The notes under the pieces were generated by a model that saw only the letters and a list, made by a program, of their open reading frames with translations, did no database searches and had not been told where the DNA came from. From Branchiostoma floridae (lineage: Eukaryota; Chordata; Leptocardii; Amphioxiformes; Branchiostomatidae): a stretch of DNA of 64,000 nucleotides. The stretch is from assembly GCF_000003815.2 (NCBI RefSeq), contig NC_049988.1, positions 7,302,382 through 7,366,381 on the forward strand, given 5' to 3'. The translations under genes and the position numbers were made by a program. Below, in pieces: positions 24,635-39,600 of the stretch. Each line of letters opens with the position of its first letter. Positions within the stretch are counted from its first letter, which is position 1.

Positions 24635-27600
24635 ATGGCCGCGGTGCAGGTGAAATACCGTCCGGTAGGGGTCCTCTCTGTACTGATTCTGCTGTCGACG
24701 CTGGTGGTGATCTCCATGAAAAGTAGAAAGAGGACCAGAGCATTGACAAAGGATCTACAGCCAACAAGGTACATTTTGTACCTTCCCTGCTTTACTTCAT
24801 TAATCCGTCTATTGATTATGAATGATCATCTAAATTTGAAGGGTTACTTTTTCCGGAACTTCCGAAGGACTACTGGCACATATCAATCTTTTAGTGTATA
24901 ACAGTTACATAACTTGATATTTTAAAGAACACACTATTCTCTATATTGTATTGTCTTCATTTATATTACGCATTTTAAGTTTAGCTATTTATCTACATCA
25001 AAGGGCATTCCTTGTGAATCACAGCAGTGATTCAATATATTTTATACAGTCCTCAAATACTAGAATATCTCTTCATTTTTCTCCGGTGTGTGCTTTGAAG
25101 AGGTACACCGAAGACCGTACCAGACTGTCTAGGTTACTGCGCATGTCTCAAGTTCACAGACCCCGGATGTACGGAAAAGATCGACTTGATTTTCATCCGA
25201 ACGGAAAGGTATGCAGAATGATGAGCATATATATAATATTTTCGTATCTTCGTCGCTGTATTGTGTTGGAGCAAAATCTGTCCCTTATATGAGGCCAAAA
25301 GATTGGGTATTTTTATTTGTAGGTACAGTAATATGTATCCGCGTTGGGAAAGAAAAGTTGCTATATAGATTTGTTCAAGGTCATTCAACATGTTCACGGT
25401 TCCGAGTACGTATGTGCAGCGACAAGATTTGTCAGTAATATGTCAAAGTCCGTAACTTGTAAATATTTCTCGTCTTGATTTGCATAACAATGTTTAGACG
25501 TGATTCGTTTATGAAGTTTATGTCTCAGAGGCCTTCACCTTTGACATAGTGCCCACATTTCCTGTCGCTGTACATGCGTACTCGGAACAGTGACCTTGTT
25601 CATTGCATAAAATGGTGACTTTGTGTTGTCTGTTCTATAGGACTGGAAGTGACGTGTTGGCGTCCATGTTCCATCGGTTCGGCCATGAGAGGAAGTTGGA
25701 GTTCGTCCTTCCGCGAGGAGGGGAGGACGATTTGTAAGTTCTCAGATTTTACACCCTATTGAAGACTTTATTCTCAATGGACATAAACACATCCATACAC
25801 ACACACACACATATATACACAAACATACATACATGCACACACACATACACAAACCTGTAACGTAACACACACATATACATACACACAAACACACACACAT
25901 ACATGCACACACACACACACACAAATACATGCACACACACACACACACATACATGTACACGCATACATACACACACAAACATGTACACGCAGAAACACAC
26001 ACACACAGACAAGCTCACTACCACTAGTAACAATCTCAAATACAATATTTCTTCCATAGATATCTAGGATGGCCAGGCCCGGTAGAGTTGAGACACTACC
26101 GCCCCCGGCACACCCGTCACTTCAACCTGCTGGTAGAGAGAACCGTTTATGACAAACAAGCGTTACGTCACCTCTTCCCTCATGGCGCTTCTTACGTCAC
26201 CGTTCTGAGGGAACCCTGGGCTCAGTTCAAGTCCGCGTTCCACTACTACGGTGTCGATACGGTCGTCGGTATACAAGGTAATACGTGTAGATAAATCTAC
26301 GTACTTCATTCTACATTACGATGGGAATGTAAACGCAAGATACTGGTACAGGTGTACTTAGAATTAACAGTTATCTACATCATACATAATTGTTTGACTC
26401 TCCAAGCAGAGTTTCGGCTCCGACCGTTTATTGTCATGTTTAATACGTTTTTGTCGGGCTTTCTATTTTGTACCGGTCAGGAGACATGAAGAAAATAGGA
26501 CAAAATAAAAAGCCCGGTAAAAGCGCCTAAAAACGTCAAAAACGACCGGAGCCGAACCTATGCTTGGAGAGTAACACAATCATGTAGGTAACTGTTAACT
26601 CTATGTACATTCTACAGTATGCTGCGACTAAAGTAGATTATCATGACTATTATCTATCGTGAGCTTAAAAATAATGGGACAGTGTAGCAACTAGCAGCAT
26701 TGTTCTGGAACTCTTTTTTTATTGTTGACCACATGGTACCCCTGTATGATCACAATAGAACGTTTCCAGGTGTTTTGTCGGTTTCCAAGCGAGATTTAAC
26801 CTACTGTGATTATTATTATACTTTAACAAAGTTTGCACCCAAAATATAACTAGTAATGTTCTTTAGTACATGTTTTCAACGGAACAATTAATCTATTCTT
26901 GTAATGGTTACATCAAGAAACTTTACAAACGGAACAAGCGTGGCAGGAAAGCATAAAACTGTTCAAACCATCAGTCTATCATCTAAGGTCTATATCATTA
27001 TGGTAACTTCCAATTCGTCTAATAGTATCCAATCTTCTACATTAACAAAATGCTTAAAATAACTTGATCGATATTGGATTACGTCAGGCACCGACAGGCT
27101 ATTTAGTCAGTATCAAAAAGAAATGCTATTCAAAAGCTGTTGGCAAGTCAATGAAGTTTGCTGTTGCTGTTGCACAAAATATAATACTTTAAGAATATTC
27201 TACTGATCTTCTATCTGTACGTAATAGCATTTCAAATGTGTCTATCCAGGAGACGACCCCATAGCAGAGTTCCTACAGCGCCCACAGTACTATGACGATG
27301 TGTACAGGTCATCAGAGGCCAGGAGTAGGAGGTCCGAGGTTCCAGGCGGTGTGTTGGTTACACACAACCCCATGGCACGCGACCTCGGCATCTCAGAACA
27401 GTCATGGCACAATGTGACGGCCATCAATGAGCAAATCAAGGTATGTGAAAGTAAAATAACTACTAGTATATGTGACAATATCATATGCAATTCAAAGAGC
27501 CAATCTTCTTGGGTGTTAGATCATCTCCTAATACAACTTTACAACTTACATGGGCCTTAAATTCGAATTGTTCCTTTCTGATCCAAGTCTTGTTCGCTCT

Positions 27601-30600
27601 GTTGTTGACCAATGTTTGGATTGTATTTCTGTTCTTTTCGGGTCCGGGGGTAGCCGATGAGGCATGTCTAGATTAGGATTCTAGCTAGGAGGCTAACGAT
27701 TGTGCAGGATGTATAAAGTTCCTTTGCGTTCAGTTGTGAAATATTCTGAACATGGGAGTAAAATTAAGATTGACATTTTGGGAACATTTAAAATCATCCG
27801 AGGAGATCTAGATATTCATTCGTCCTTTGCTTCGGGTAGTGCTAAGGTGACGCAAACCTCTACGCCGCTTGTGTTAAGACCCTTCCGAAACGCCAGACAC
27901 ATGTCTTCCACATCTTCCTCTGACGTGTGAGTGTCCACAAACTTGCCGGTGAAGTGCATTTGTCCGCCGAGGATGAAGTAGGCCTTACGGTCGATGACGG
28001 TGACTTGAGAGGCAAACTTGTGGACGCAGGAAGGCTGGGGGACCACGGACCAGGCTGAAACAGTCACGTCATCCTTGACGAGGACTCTGCACATCTCGAC
28101 AGCGGCATATAAGCTTTGCCCACCTGCAATGTATATGGTATCAGCTTTGACCATTGTGGTTGCTTCTGCATGGGGTCGGGTCGTCGGCGACACTGCTTCC
28201 CAGGACTTCTTCGGTGGGAAGAAAGCTTCGACAGCTGAAACCGGTTCTTTCCTATGCTCGATTTGTGGGGTGGGTACAGAAGGCTGACCTAATCCGAAGG
28301 CAAAGCCGTTTTGTGGTGGCCGACGTTGGGTAACCTTTGGATCCACAGGGTGATGTGCGTAGCCACCGATTGCAAACAAAGCTCCCTGACAACTTGTCAG
28401 GGCTACTCCATCAGATGAACGGGGGAATGAGCGGATTCTGCTCCATCGGCCCTCAGAAACTTCGTAGCAGTAGGCATTGCTGCTGCGATTGTCCCCTTTG
28501 TCCACCACAATGAATATCGTTGTGTCCATTGCTGTCATTCTCGCTGTGTCATATTGGCAATTCGGCGGAAACGGTAGGCTCTTCCAAGTGTTTGTTGCTG
28601 GGTCGTAGAACTGGAAAGATGACTGAACCATCGCATAGAGAACGTTCCCCACCACAGCCACTGCTTGAATGGGCCCGGGAGCGCACATGGTCTTCTGCTT
28701 CCTCCAACCATTTGCAGTGAAGGCCCATGCTTTTCCCGAGGCCAAAGTCAAAGAAGTCTGCAATACAATAACATGTACTGTTTATTTATCACATTGTTTA
28801 GTTAAAAAAAGTTTTTCAGTCGAAGACCGTGTTAACTACTTTTACACATGATAATGGCTGTCACATTATTTCAGCAGTACATTCAGACCAGAATTATTCT
28901 CTTACTAGTGAATTAATGTGATAGAGGGGTGCTATCACATTTTTTTTCACTAGAAGACAATCTTTTTCCTCTTACTGGTGAATTAGGGTTATAGAGAAGG
29001 GCTATCACATTTTTTCACTAATAGAAATAATCTTTTCTCTTACTATTAAATCAATGTGATAGGGGGTGCTATCACAATTTTCACTAAAAGACACAATCTT
29101 TTAACTCTTACAAATGTTTTGAATTAGGGCACAGCTAGGTGGCTTTTCAACATCAATTTCTATTTTTCTATTTTCATCCGTACATGGATGATTGTGATAC
29201 ATTTATGACAATTAGCAAACGGCAGCAATTTTTATGCATTCTATTTCCTATATGCTTTCTCTCAGTAAGACTTCACATTACAAAAACATGAATTTCATTG
29301 TTTTTATCCCTGCAAAGAAATGTGCATACCTTCTTGCTCGCTGAAGTTCTGGGCCTTGATCGTGGCCAGTCAATGCCTTGTTTCATCTCGGATGGATAGC
29401 TGTGGTAGGCCATGGCTTCCAGGATCAGTTGCCTGCAACATTCAGTGGCACCCATATCGGTCTGAAGCAGTCCAGACAACGTGCTCTGGTCCAGCAGTGC
29501 AAATCTCACGTGGCTGAGGACTTCGGTTGTATGCGGAATTCTGGTCTGTTCATCGTGCATGAGCCAACGCACCACCGCCTCATACACCTGAAGTAGGTTA
29601 TAATGTTGTATGTATTACACATGCAAGTCATATTCAGTTGATTTACTGTTGTTTAGTCCCCTGGGATTACTTAACCATACAAATGTTTACGGCATTTGTA
29701 CATCAGACCTTCCCGTTTCTCTAACAAATTTCTGCTACGCATCTTCAATATTTGTATACAATGGTGCCGTTGGGGTGAGGCATTCCAATTGCGTTCGACA
29801 CCACTATGTACTATGTTGTATGCATTTTTGCGATAAATCTATAGAATACGTTAAAACTAGAAAGGCGACACTTAGCTAGCAAATCCATAATGTTAGCCTT
29901 TGGTCTAGCCTATCAAACAACTGCTTTGTTTGTTCTTACCAACTTCTTCAGCTCTGTCCTGCCACTTGCTACATAAAGTAATCGAACACTATAGAGTGCT
30001 TGCTAATTTACCAGTAACCATGGTGACAGCCGTCTGGTCCAAGCCATTTACCTTATTTGTCTTGATAAGTAGATACATGGTTCAAAAGCAATTTGTTTCC
30101 CTTCCGTGGGGGTTAACATAACAAAAATGAATGGAACGATTGTCGGCTTACCTGCAGTTCCGATGGCGACACAAGATCGTTTGTCTTTAACAGCTTCATC
30201 AACTGTTCCGCTGTAGTATACTGGAGAAACTCATCGGATGTGCTTAGCTCCAGAAAGTTCTCTGACAGCGCAGAGTTTACTTTTTCCTGCAATGTTATCA
30301 GTCCGTATGCATCAGCAAGCTACAAGAGAAAAATATAGATATTAAATATGACGAAATAAACAAAAGATACAACTCGAACTCGAAGCAAGTTGTCACACAA
30401 AGCTCCTGGAGATCTCTGGACAGCGAATCAATCTACCTACCTACTTGCTAACTTTATCTAGTTTTGAAAAAAAATGCATTTGATATGTCCAAGGTATGTA
30501 ACGTTACATGCATATGGACGATTCTGATACTTTAGATTTACGTACTAAACCCACCTTTTCTGCTTTGGCATAATTTGCCAGGTCCAGTGGTGCATCCCGC

Positions 30601-33600
30601 ATATTTTGCGAAACAAACTCGTAGCACAATTTCATGACAGACTGAATCTGTGAAAAAGAACATGATAATTACAGGTTTGTGATAGCAGGTTTCGTCGGTA
30701 TCCATGAACGCCGCCATGTTGGATTATGACGTCACGCAGACGCCATCTTGTTTTTACTCATCTAATGTCATATTTCTAGTGGGGGCACACATTTATATAG
30801 CGTAATGTTTAGTGTGCAGTGTACAGTGGGAAGAGATTTTACAAAACTGTCATATAAGATGATGCTTACTATTCACTCGAACATTTAAACATATGGTATT
30901 ACCAACTTGACGATATAATCAAATGGTGAACTGTGTTATTACGTATTTGCATACTATGTTTTCGAATTCTACAACCGAAACCGGACAGCCTACCTGTAAA
31001 TGATTGGCCACCAAGAGAACATCGTACACACTCTCTATAGACACCGTAAGTTCCCCGGAATACAGGAAGTTCAGTAGGGGACGGAACCCTTCTGCAGTGA
31101 TACTGGGGTCCTTCAGGTCCACACGATTGTCTTTGCTTTCCCTCATACCTAGTACGTCAAATAGGAGTTCATGTCACAACGAGGACTCCATTCAACATTC
31201 ACAACTTGCATTATGTGTAGGTCTATGTCAACTTTAAATATTGACAAATGCCATAAAGATCAAGCGTAAAGCCTCAGAAAGTCATTGAACCCGAAAAGGT
31301 ACGCTGAAAACGCCATAGGTAAATAGTTAACGATTTACCACATTTACACTGTATGTCCAATGGGGAAGATATGCATTTATCAATCTGTTATAGTTAAGTC
31401 TAGACTTTACGGTCATCAGAGTACAATCATATTATGTTGAATGGCTGGGCGATTCAACAGCCTCAGATTAGAACGAATTTTCAGACTACCTGAAGCAAAA
31501 AGGCGTCGGAAGAAGTCGCTACCGTAAGCCAGGACTGTAGAGTGTGCCATGAACTCTTCCTCCCCTACAACAACCGTCACGTCCAGGAGAAGTCCCTCCG
31601 CTCTCATGTCGTTCAGTACCGACAACATGTCGTTACCGAACGTTGGGTCACTCAGGGTACGGTGGACTTGTTCCATAGCGCCGCTAACCGCCATTGTGCT
31701 CTGTGCTTTCAAGTGCTACAGGTGGTGGCACTTTTCAGGGTATGTAATTACGTAAAAAGGTGTGTCATCTACACTGATGTCACGAAAGTTGAAAGGTTAC
31801 CGTAGTTTTGCAGTGGGAGGTATGGACGGATGGATGTTGGGTGGACAAAATAGTACTCAGGTATAAACCGGGCCACCGAAACCAGGCTGAACGAAACTGT
31901 TACCTTACCGAAACTGACGTTAAAACTGAAACTATGACGGCTCTTGAAAAATCGACAAATCTTCACTTGGGATTAAAAAAGACACAATCATATTGATTGA
32001 AGATATGTTACTTGGGATAATGTGGTTTTCCCAGTTTCACAACCAGTTATGTCTCTCACCTGCTGGCGTTCCGATGCCTATCAGACATCCTCTTCAGTGC
32101 ATCCTCCTAACTCCCGGTCCCCAACGGCACTACCTTATGGGGCCCTGCTGTCCCAGGCCCTACCTACGGGTATTATGATTGTCGCCACAAACAAGCTGTC
32201 AACCAATCAGAGAACAGGCCTTCCTTGGGCTTGTTGTTGTCGCAAGCTGTCTCGCAAAGGCCGCTGGGAAGCTATCAGCCAATCATGTTACGTATTACCA
32301 TGACTTTGTTTGCTCACCATGCCAACGCCCGATCCCCAACGGCTGACTGCCCATATAAGGGCAAGCTCATTAATATTCATAAGCAAGGCACCCCTAATAA
32401 CCGAATACTGTGGCTGATTTGTCAGGGTTGATATCATAGGCTTTGCCGTGATTGTCAACCCTGAGTGTGAGGGTGCTTCTAACTGGAGTGCTGCTTATCG
32501 CCGCTAGATGTAGCCGAATATGGGTGGCGCTTTTTTTTTTAATATTTGCGGCGAGAACACAATCCCAAACGTGATCAAATGTCACCCCTCGTCACCGTTC
32601 ATCACTGGAGTTGACTCTTTTATCCCAGTGACGGTTTGATCCACCGGATACGTGTGTTGTCATATTAACTTGGCCCCTTACTAAGTATCAACTCTTCGAG
32701 CATATTGTGTTTCAATGAACACCCATTTGTTTGAGCGAATATGTCTTATCAATGTCATCATCAATATCACAGAACCATCGCATACAACACGCCCCTTACT
32801 TTTTTCATCATACAAACAAACAAGCAACAAACAGACAAACAGATATCTGAACTAACACAATATAATTTGATCTATTGTGTGTTCAATCGTACTGGTTACA
32901 CAAATAAAAAAAACAAATATTTGAACTAACACAGGAGCTATAATAAATCCTTTAAAAAGGATTTATTATGCCCTAAATTACCTTAATTACCTTAAGTTAC
33001 CTCTCAACAAGGGCTTCTATCGTCACAAATCTACTATATTCTATTTATCTACTGGTTTGGCTGATATACTACACAACTAAAAAGCCAATCATTCACCTAT
33101 GAAATTTCCTATTAAAACAAAAAGATGTTTATGCTATTGAATATCTATTATGTGTAATTTACATGCTTCGCCATCATGACTACTATATCTTTCAAACTGT
33201 CAGCCAGTCTTTGTCAACAACTTTTGAAAATCGATTAGAAACGCGTAACACAATGTTTTAATGACTGTAATCCTTAAGTTAATATGATTCTACAACAAGG
33301 TAGTAGGTCAAACTATTCGTTCAAATTTGGTAATTATCAAATACGGACAAAGTTGTCTTTTTTCTATCAAAACGTGCTGAGCCTGTCAGATGTGAATTGT
33401 TCGCTGTTTGTGGCTTGTCCAACAAGGGTATAGGATTTCAGTTTCAAATACTAGACTTATATAAGGACTTGTTCATGATTTCATGGTGTCACTGGTATGT
33501 CTATATTTGGTCGGCCCTTCTCATCTATAAAAAGTCCTCATGTCTTCTCGTTCAATGACAAAGTTGCACACACGACGTCACTGGTCGATTGGACATTCCT

Positions 33601-36600
33601 CAGAAACGCCCGACACATGTCTTCCACATCTTCTTCTGACGTGTGAGTGTCCACAAACTTGCCGGTGAAGTGCATCTGTCCGCCGAGGATGAAGTAGGCT
33701 TTTCGGTCGATGACGGCGACTTCGGAGGCAAACTTTTGAGTAGGCAGGGGCTGATGGATCAACGACCACGGCGAGACAGTAACACCAAATACATCGTCGA
33801 CGGAGACTTTGCACATCTCTACGGATGTGTTAGAACATGTCCTACCGTTGACAACCGTGTCACCACCTGCTACGTAGATGATGTCACCTTGCACCATGGC
33901 GGTTGCTTGAAAATGAGGTTGTATGGTGGGAGACACTGCTTCCCACGAATTCTTCACTGGGAAGAAGGTTTGTACTCTAGATGTGCGTACATCTGTATCC
34001 TTCCCCTCAGCGGTTGTACTATAAACTTTACCACCGATTGCAAGCACAGCTCCCTGACAGCTTGCTAAAGCTACTCCACTCTTGTACTGGGGAAGGGGAG
34101 GGATTTTTGACCAACGGCCGACTGAGATGTCGTAGCACCAGGCCTTACTCTTGCGCACGCCCTCCTTACCACATACCAGAAACAATCTTGCACCGATTGC
34201 AACCATCCTGGGCGCCCCGTGATGATAATCAGGTGGAAAAATTAAATTGCTCAATTCATCGGTTGTCGGATCATAGGACATGAAGTACTCCTTGTATATC
34301 ATGTACATCACATTCCCAACAACGGCAACCGCGTAGACGGTCCGCCCTCCGAGTGAAATGGCGGTTTTTGTCCACCCCGTTTTTGTGGTGAATTTCCGTG
34401 CTTCGAGGCTTAACGCCAACAACACCTGTTGAACGAATGAAAGCATATAATGAATTTTCTCATTGAGAGACCCTTGGATGACATGTAGGTATTTTTACTG
34501 GGATCGTTTCACGCAATGTTCTTCTTACATCCAGTGTTTCTACGTGAAGAGTTAAGCACATGCATAAATGCCTTTCATTGTCTCCTTTCACATTATGAAA
34601 GATACTAGTATTTACTTAAAAGTGACCTACTTGTTCATCCATTTGCGCTCTGGACTTTGACCGTGGCCAGCCGTCTTTGGTCTCAGTAGTGGGAAGACTA
34701 TGGTAAGCCATGGCTTCCAAGATGAGGTTCCTGCATTCTTCTATTGTTCCAAGTTCGGTCCTCAACAGGCCATACAGTAAGCCTATATCCAACAATGCGA
34801 GGCGCACGTGGCTCAGGACAGCCGCAGCGTGTTCCATGTGGCTTGTGTCGTGTGTCAGCCATCTTAATGCCGCTTCATACACCTGGCAAAATAAAGACTG
34901 ACGATTGTACCCCGTAGCATGACTCAGAAAGATGGTGCATCCTAGTCTCTACCAGACTGACTACGCTGGCTATTATCGGAGAAAATTTGGAGTTTTGCTA
35001 CCTGACGAGCTCGCGAAGCAATATAAGGATTATCTATCCAATTGGCACCTATCAGATATCGATTTAGTGGACTTCAAAGAACGTAAATGACTTGAGGTCA
35101 CATGAGTGGCGCCGAATGGCAGCTCGCTCCAGACCCTTGCGATTTAGCCCCGCCTTTTGTAAGCTTCTCGCAATTCAGCCCCTGGCTACCAAGATAGTAG
35201 TCGGCCCACCCAATACAATACCAATACAATACAGTAACGAGATACCACAGGCTCCCCGGAGAGGAAACATGAACCTAAGGGTGGACTGAGTCCCCTGGCC
35301 AATTTCCCGATTTTTTTGCCGAATTCAACGATTTCCGTACCCCCATAGAAAGCTAGGCCTTTCCTACACCTAAAAACCCATTAGAAATGTGACTGAGGCA
35401 TAACCTTACCTGTTGCTCGGATGGTGCCGCAAGAGTCTCAAGCTGTAAAAGCCTGATCATTTCGTCCTTTGTAGCATACTCTAGGAAGTCATGAGAGCTG
35501 GTCACTTCCATAAAGTCTTCTGCAATCACTGTGTCTAGAGACTCCTGTAAGGTTTTCAGGTTATACAAGTCTGCAACCTGTAAAATATAAAAGGGAATGA
35601 CGTGTGTCATTTTTGCATAGTATGGCCTGTTATGAAAAGAGAAAATACGTTCATCATGCAGTGGTATGGCGAGCAAAAAAGTATTTACGTAACAACTTAC
35701 CTGGGTTCCCCTGGAATACTTTGCCATATCAAATTGTGATTCACGTAAAGTCTGTGTGATGAAGTCACCGCAAAGTCGAAGAGCCGATTGAACCTGCCAT
35801 CCATTGAAAAGAGAATGCAACATTTGCATAATTTATATCTAAATATGTTCCTCTCTGTCTGATGCTTACATGTTTGAAAACAGGTTTCATGTTTTAAATC
35901 AATATCAATCAATCCGAAACTGCTATTATTCAATTATGAAAATATAATTGGCGATGAAAATCTATGTAATATATTTATTTTTACTGCTGTCAACGTTAAA
36001 TCTTTGTTTATTTATGATAAGCTCAAACTTTGGCTGCCTGCAAGCCGGTTTTCATTGAGGCCAATAGGGAAGAGGTTAGGGTCAAACAAAATCGGAAATA
36101 GTTGCTTATGCTATGCTGTTATGATGACACAAAACTTGGTTATTGATCATGCAAATGATCAATGAAGTACATATTTGCATAAACATTATATATCTTACCA
36201 TTTTCATTCAGGATACTGGTGGAACATGAACATAGGAGAGAAAACTCTACCTAAAACTTTAAAGAGGATGAACTAAACTGAACTGACGTCCCGTTTTTCA
36301 ATCGCACATTCTCAAGTTTACCTGTAGATGGTTGGCTACCGCCAGAACCTCGTACACGTTCTCTAATGACATCACCAGCTGTCCGGTATACAGGAACTCC
36401 AGTAGGAGACGGAAAGCCGCCGCCGTGACACTTGGGTCTTTCAGATCGACACGTTTCTCCTGGCTTTCCTTCATACCTATAGACGTAACACACTTGACTG
36501 AGTCAGGCACTCTTCGGTGCATGAAAATGTGTACCAAATGCACTCAAGACTCCAGAGAAAATTGTGACAGGGAAAGTGGGTGCTATGTGGGTGGGCTTAT

Positions 36601-39600
36601 TTCAGTTAGAACTGGTAACACTATGTTATAACGTGTCGTTAGCTACAACCAACCAATAGCATGCATGAAAATGACCTTGAAGATGAACAAAAACACATAT
36701 AGTGACTATTCAGTGGTTTACATTACAGGGTACCGGATATTAAACCAAAAGAGGCTATTACAAGTTTTCCATCAAACGAAGCCGGTCGAATCTGGCCGAA
36801 AGCAAACTCTTACACACTCTTGTGTGGCCTTGGGTGTAAGGAACTTTGGAACTGTTCAGCCATATGTTGGTCTGACAATGTCAGCACTTACCCGATGAAA
36901 ACAAACCCCGGAAGTAGTCGCTTCCATAGGCCAGGACTGTAGAGTGCGCCATGAACTCTTCCTCCCCTACAACAACCGTCACGTCCAGGAGAACTCCCTC
37001 CGCTCTCATGTCGTTCAGTACCGACAACATGTCGTTACCGAACGTTGGCTCACTCAGGGTACGGTGGACATGTTCCATTGCACCGCTGGTCGCCATTGTG
37101 CTCTGCGCCTTGCATGTGATACAGGAAGAGTCACTTTTCAGGGTATGTAATGAGGTGTGTCACCTACACTGATGTCATGCAAGTTTAAAGGTTACAGTAG
37201 TCAGTTTGCAGTTGGGGGTATGAAGGGTTGGATGTACATTAGGAAACGGCTCAAGAAGGAATAGATCAGAACATCGAAACTATTGGTACAAATGATCGAG
37301 ACAGAAACTAAACCCCACATGGACATCGAAACTAATATTGATCATGAAACTAAGAACTTCAAGATAATCTATGAGAAGCGTCCCCTATATTAAGGCTATA
37401 TACACGTATACGGAATGCACAATGCACGTGTGGTGCACAAAAGTTAAAAAAATCAGAGCAAAATGATACTGTTCAGATTCTTTCTTCTGCAAATGATCAA
37501 TAACACAACAATAACAAAACAGTGCACCAGTAGCGTAACATGTTCTGCAACTGTTTTATTGTCAACCACAAATGGCACTCATTTCAATAGCACATTATCA
37601 TTTCTAACATCATATTAGATTACAAAAAGGATTGGTAGAATTCCATCGCACTCAAAGATCATGTCAGTAAAATTGCATGCTTTTTCTTAGCCTAGTTTTC
37701 AGTTTGAATTTATCAAGATTGACAATGACCCTGAAAATTTACATTGTAATTATTTTTCATGTGGTTCATTAACATGCATGGCTGCACAAAACACACGAAT
37801 ACCAACAACTTTTGGTGCTATTTCGAAGAGTTAACTACTCCGTTGTCATCGTAAAGACTTGGCCATTCTTTGAATTTTCCTCGACATATCCTATACGTTG
37901 GGATCCGATCTAGTCGGGATGTAGGGCCCAAGTTCAACAGTAGGAAAATCACTATCGCCAACGGTGAGTAGGAATGATTGGAAACGATTGTCATCATTCT
38001 GCGAAGGTGGCGCAAATTACAGATTCCTGGTCCAGATTATGTCGCCAAAACGCCTGACACATGTCTTCCACATCTTCCTCTAACGTGTGAGTGTCCACAA
38101 ACTTGCCGGTGAAGTGCATCTGTCCGCCGAGGATGAAGTAGACCTTGCGGTCGATGACGGCGACTTTGGAGGCAAACTTGTGAACGCAGGGATGCTGGGG
38201 GACCACGGACCATGGCGATGATTCCTTCATAGTCAGTCGTAGACCAGTCCTGCACATCTCAACAACGGTACTGCCTGTTATCTCCCCGTTTATGAAGGTT
38301 TCACCGCCGGCTATGTAGATGATGTCACCTTGCACCATGGCGGTCGCTCCTGAATGGGGATCTCTTGTTGGTGACACTGCTTCCCAGGAGTCATTCGGCG
38401 GGAAGAACTTTTGTACCGCTGACGTTGGTACAGCCGTTGGCTTGAGGTTGTCCACTGCGCCTATCGCCCTTGGTGCAAGTGTTTGTTTATCGCCTACAAT
38501 CCCATGGATGTTACCACCGATTGCGTACACAGCACCCTGACAGCTTGTGAGGGTCACTCCGTCGGTTGATCTGGGGAATGATGGGATTCTCATCCACCGG
38601 CCTTTAGGTATGTCATAGCACTGAGCTCTACTGCTCTGGAAATCGCCCTCACACGTCGAGTACACAAGAAATAGCCTCGTGTCGATTGCTGCCATTATAG
38701 GCGACTTACTGTTAGCTAATCCAGAAGGTGCCTTTAGATGGTTCCAAGTGTTTGTTGTCGGAACATAGAACTGAAATGAGTTCTTGAATACGGCATACAG
38801 AACATTTCCGACCACAGCTGCCGCACAAATGGATCCATCTGGGCGACTCCGAGAAACTTGCATCGTCCATGATTTGTTCCGGATTCTGTATTTTCTACTA
38901 GAGGTAATAGCCATCAAAACCTGTGGAAGACAAATATTTTAAGCTAGATACTGACTCTGGATACCGCAAAAACTTGACACCTCGATCTTTGCTTGACATT
39001 TAATTCAAACACATTAATATTGTTGGAGCGTTTTTTGTATCAGGATTAGGGCTGGGTACCGGTACAGTGTACCGGTACAAAACCGATTTTTCTTATTGGA
39101 CCGGTCCAGAAAAACCGGACCTGGACCTGATCCTTTGGACCTGAACCGTACCTGGACCTGAATTTTCTGTACCGGTACCCACCCCTAATCAGGATCGAAA
39201 TCAATTCGATTGTTCTTGCTATGTGGTAACGTAATAGGCCTTTTCACCAGCGCAGCTCGGCACAGAACCCTATATACTTGATTACTTTGTTTTTATACAT
39301 TTCAGGCATGTAAAAACACATACCTTTTTGCCCAGCTTTGCCCTTGGTCTTGACCGTGGCCAGTCAATGCTTCCTTTAATCTCGGGTGAAAGACTGTGGT
39401 AGGCCATGGCTTCCAGGATCAGTTGCCTGCAACTTTCTACAACACCCATATCGGTCTGTAGCAGTCCATACAGAGTGCTCTGGTCCAGCAGTGCGAATCT
39501 CACGTGGCTGAGGACTTCGGCCGCATGCGGCATTCTGGTGTGTTCGTCGTACATGAGCCAGCGCACCACCGCCTCATACACCTGAAAAGGGATTCACTTC

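Noticed and set aside
25742-26057. Cys/Val-rich minus-strand frames of 76-102 codons
   Set aside because: Translations of the CA microsatellite in several registers.
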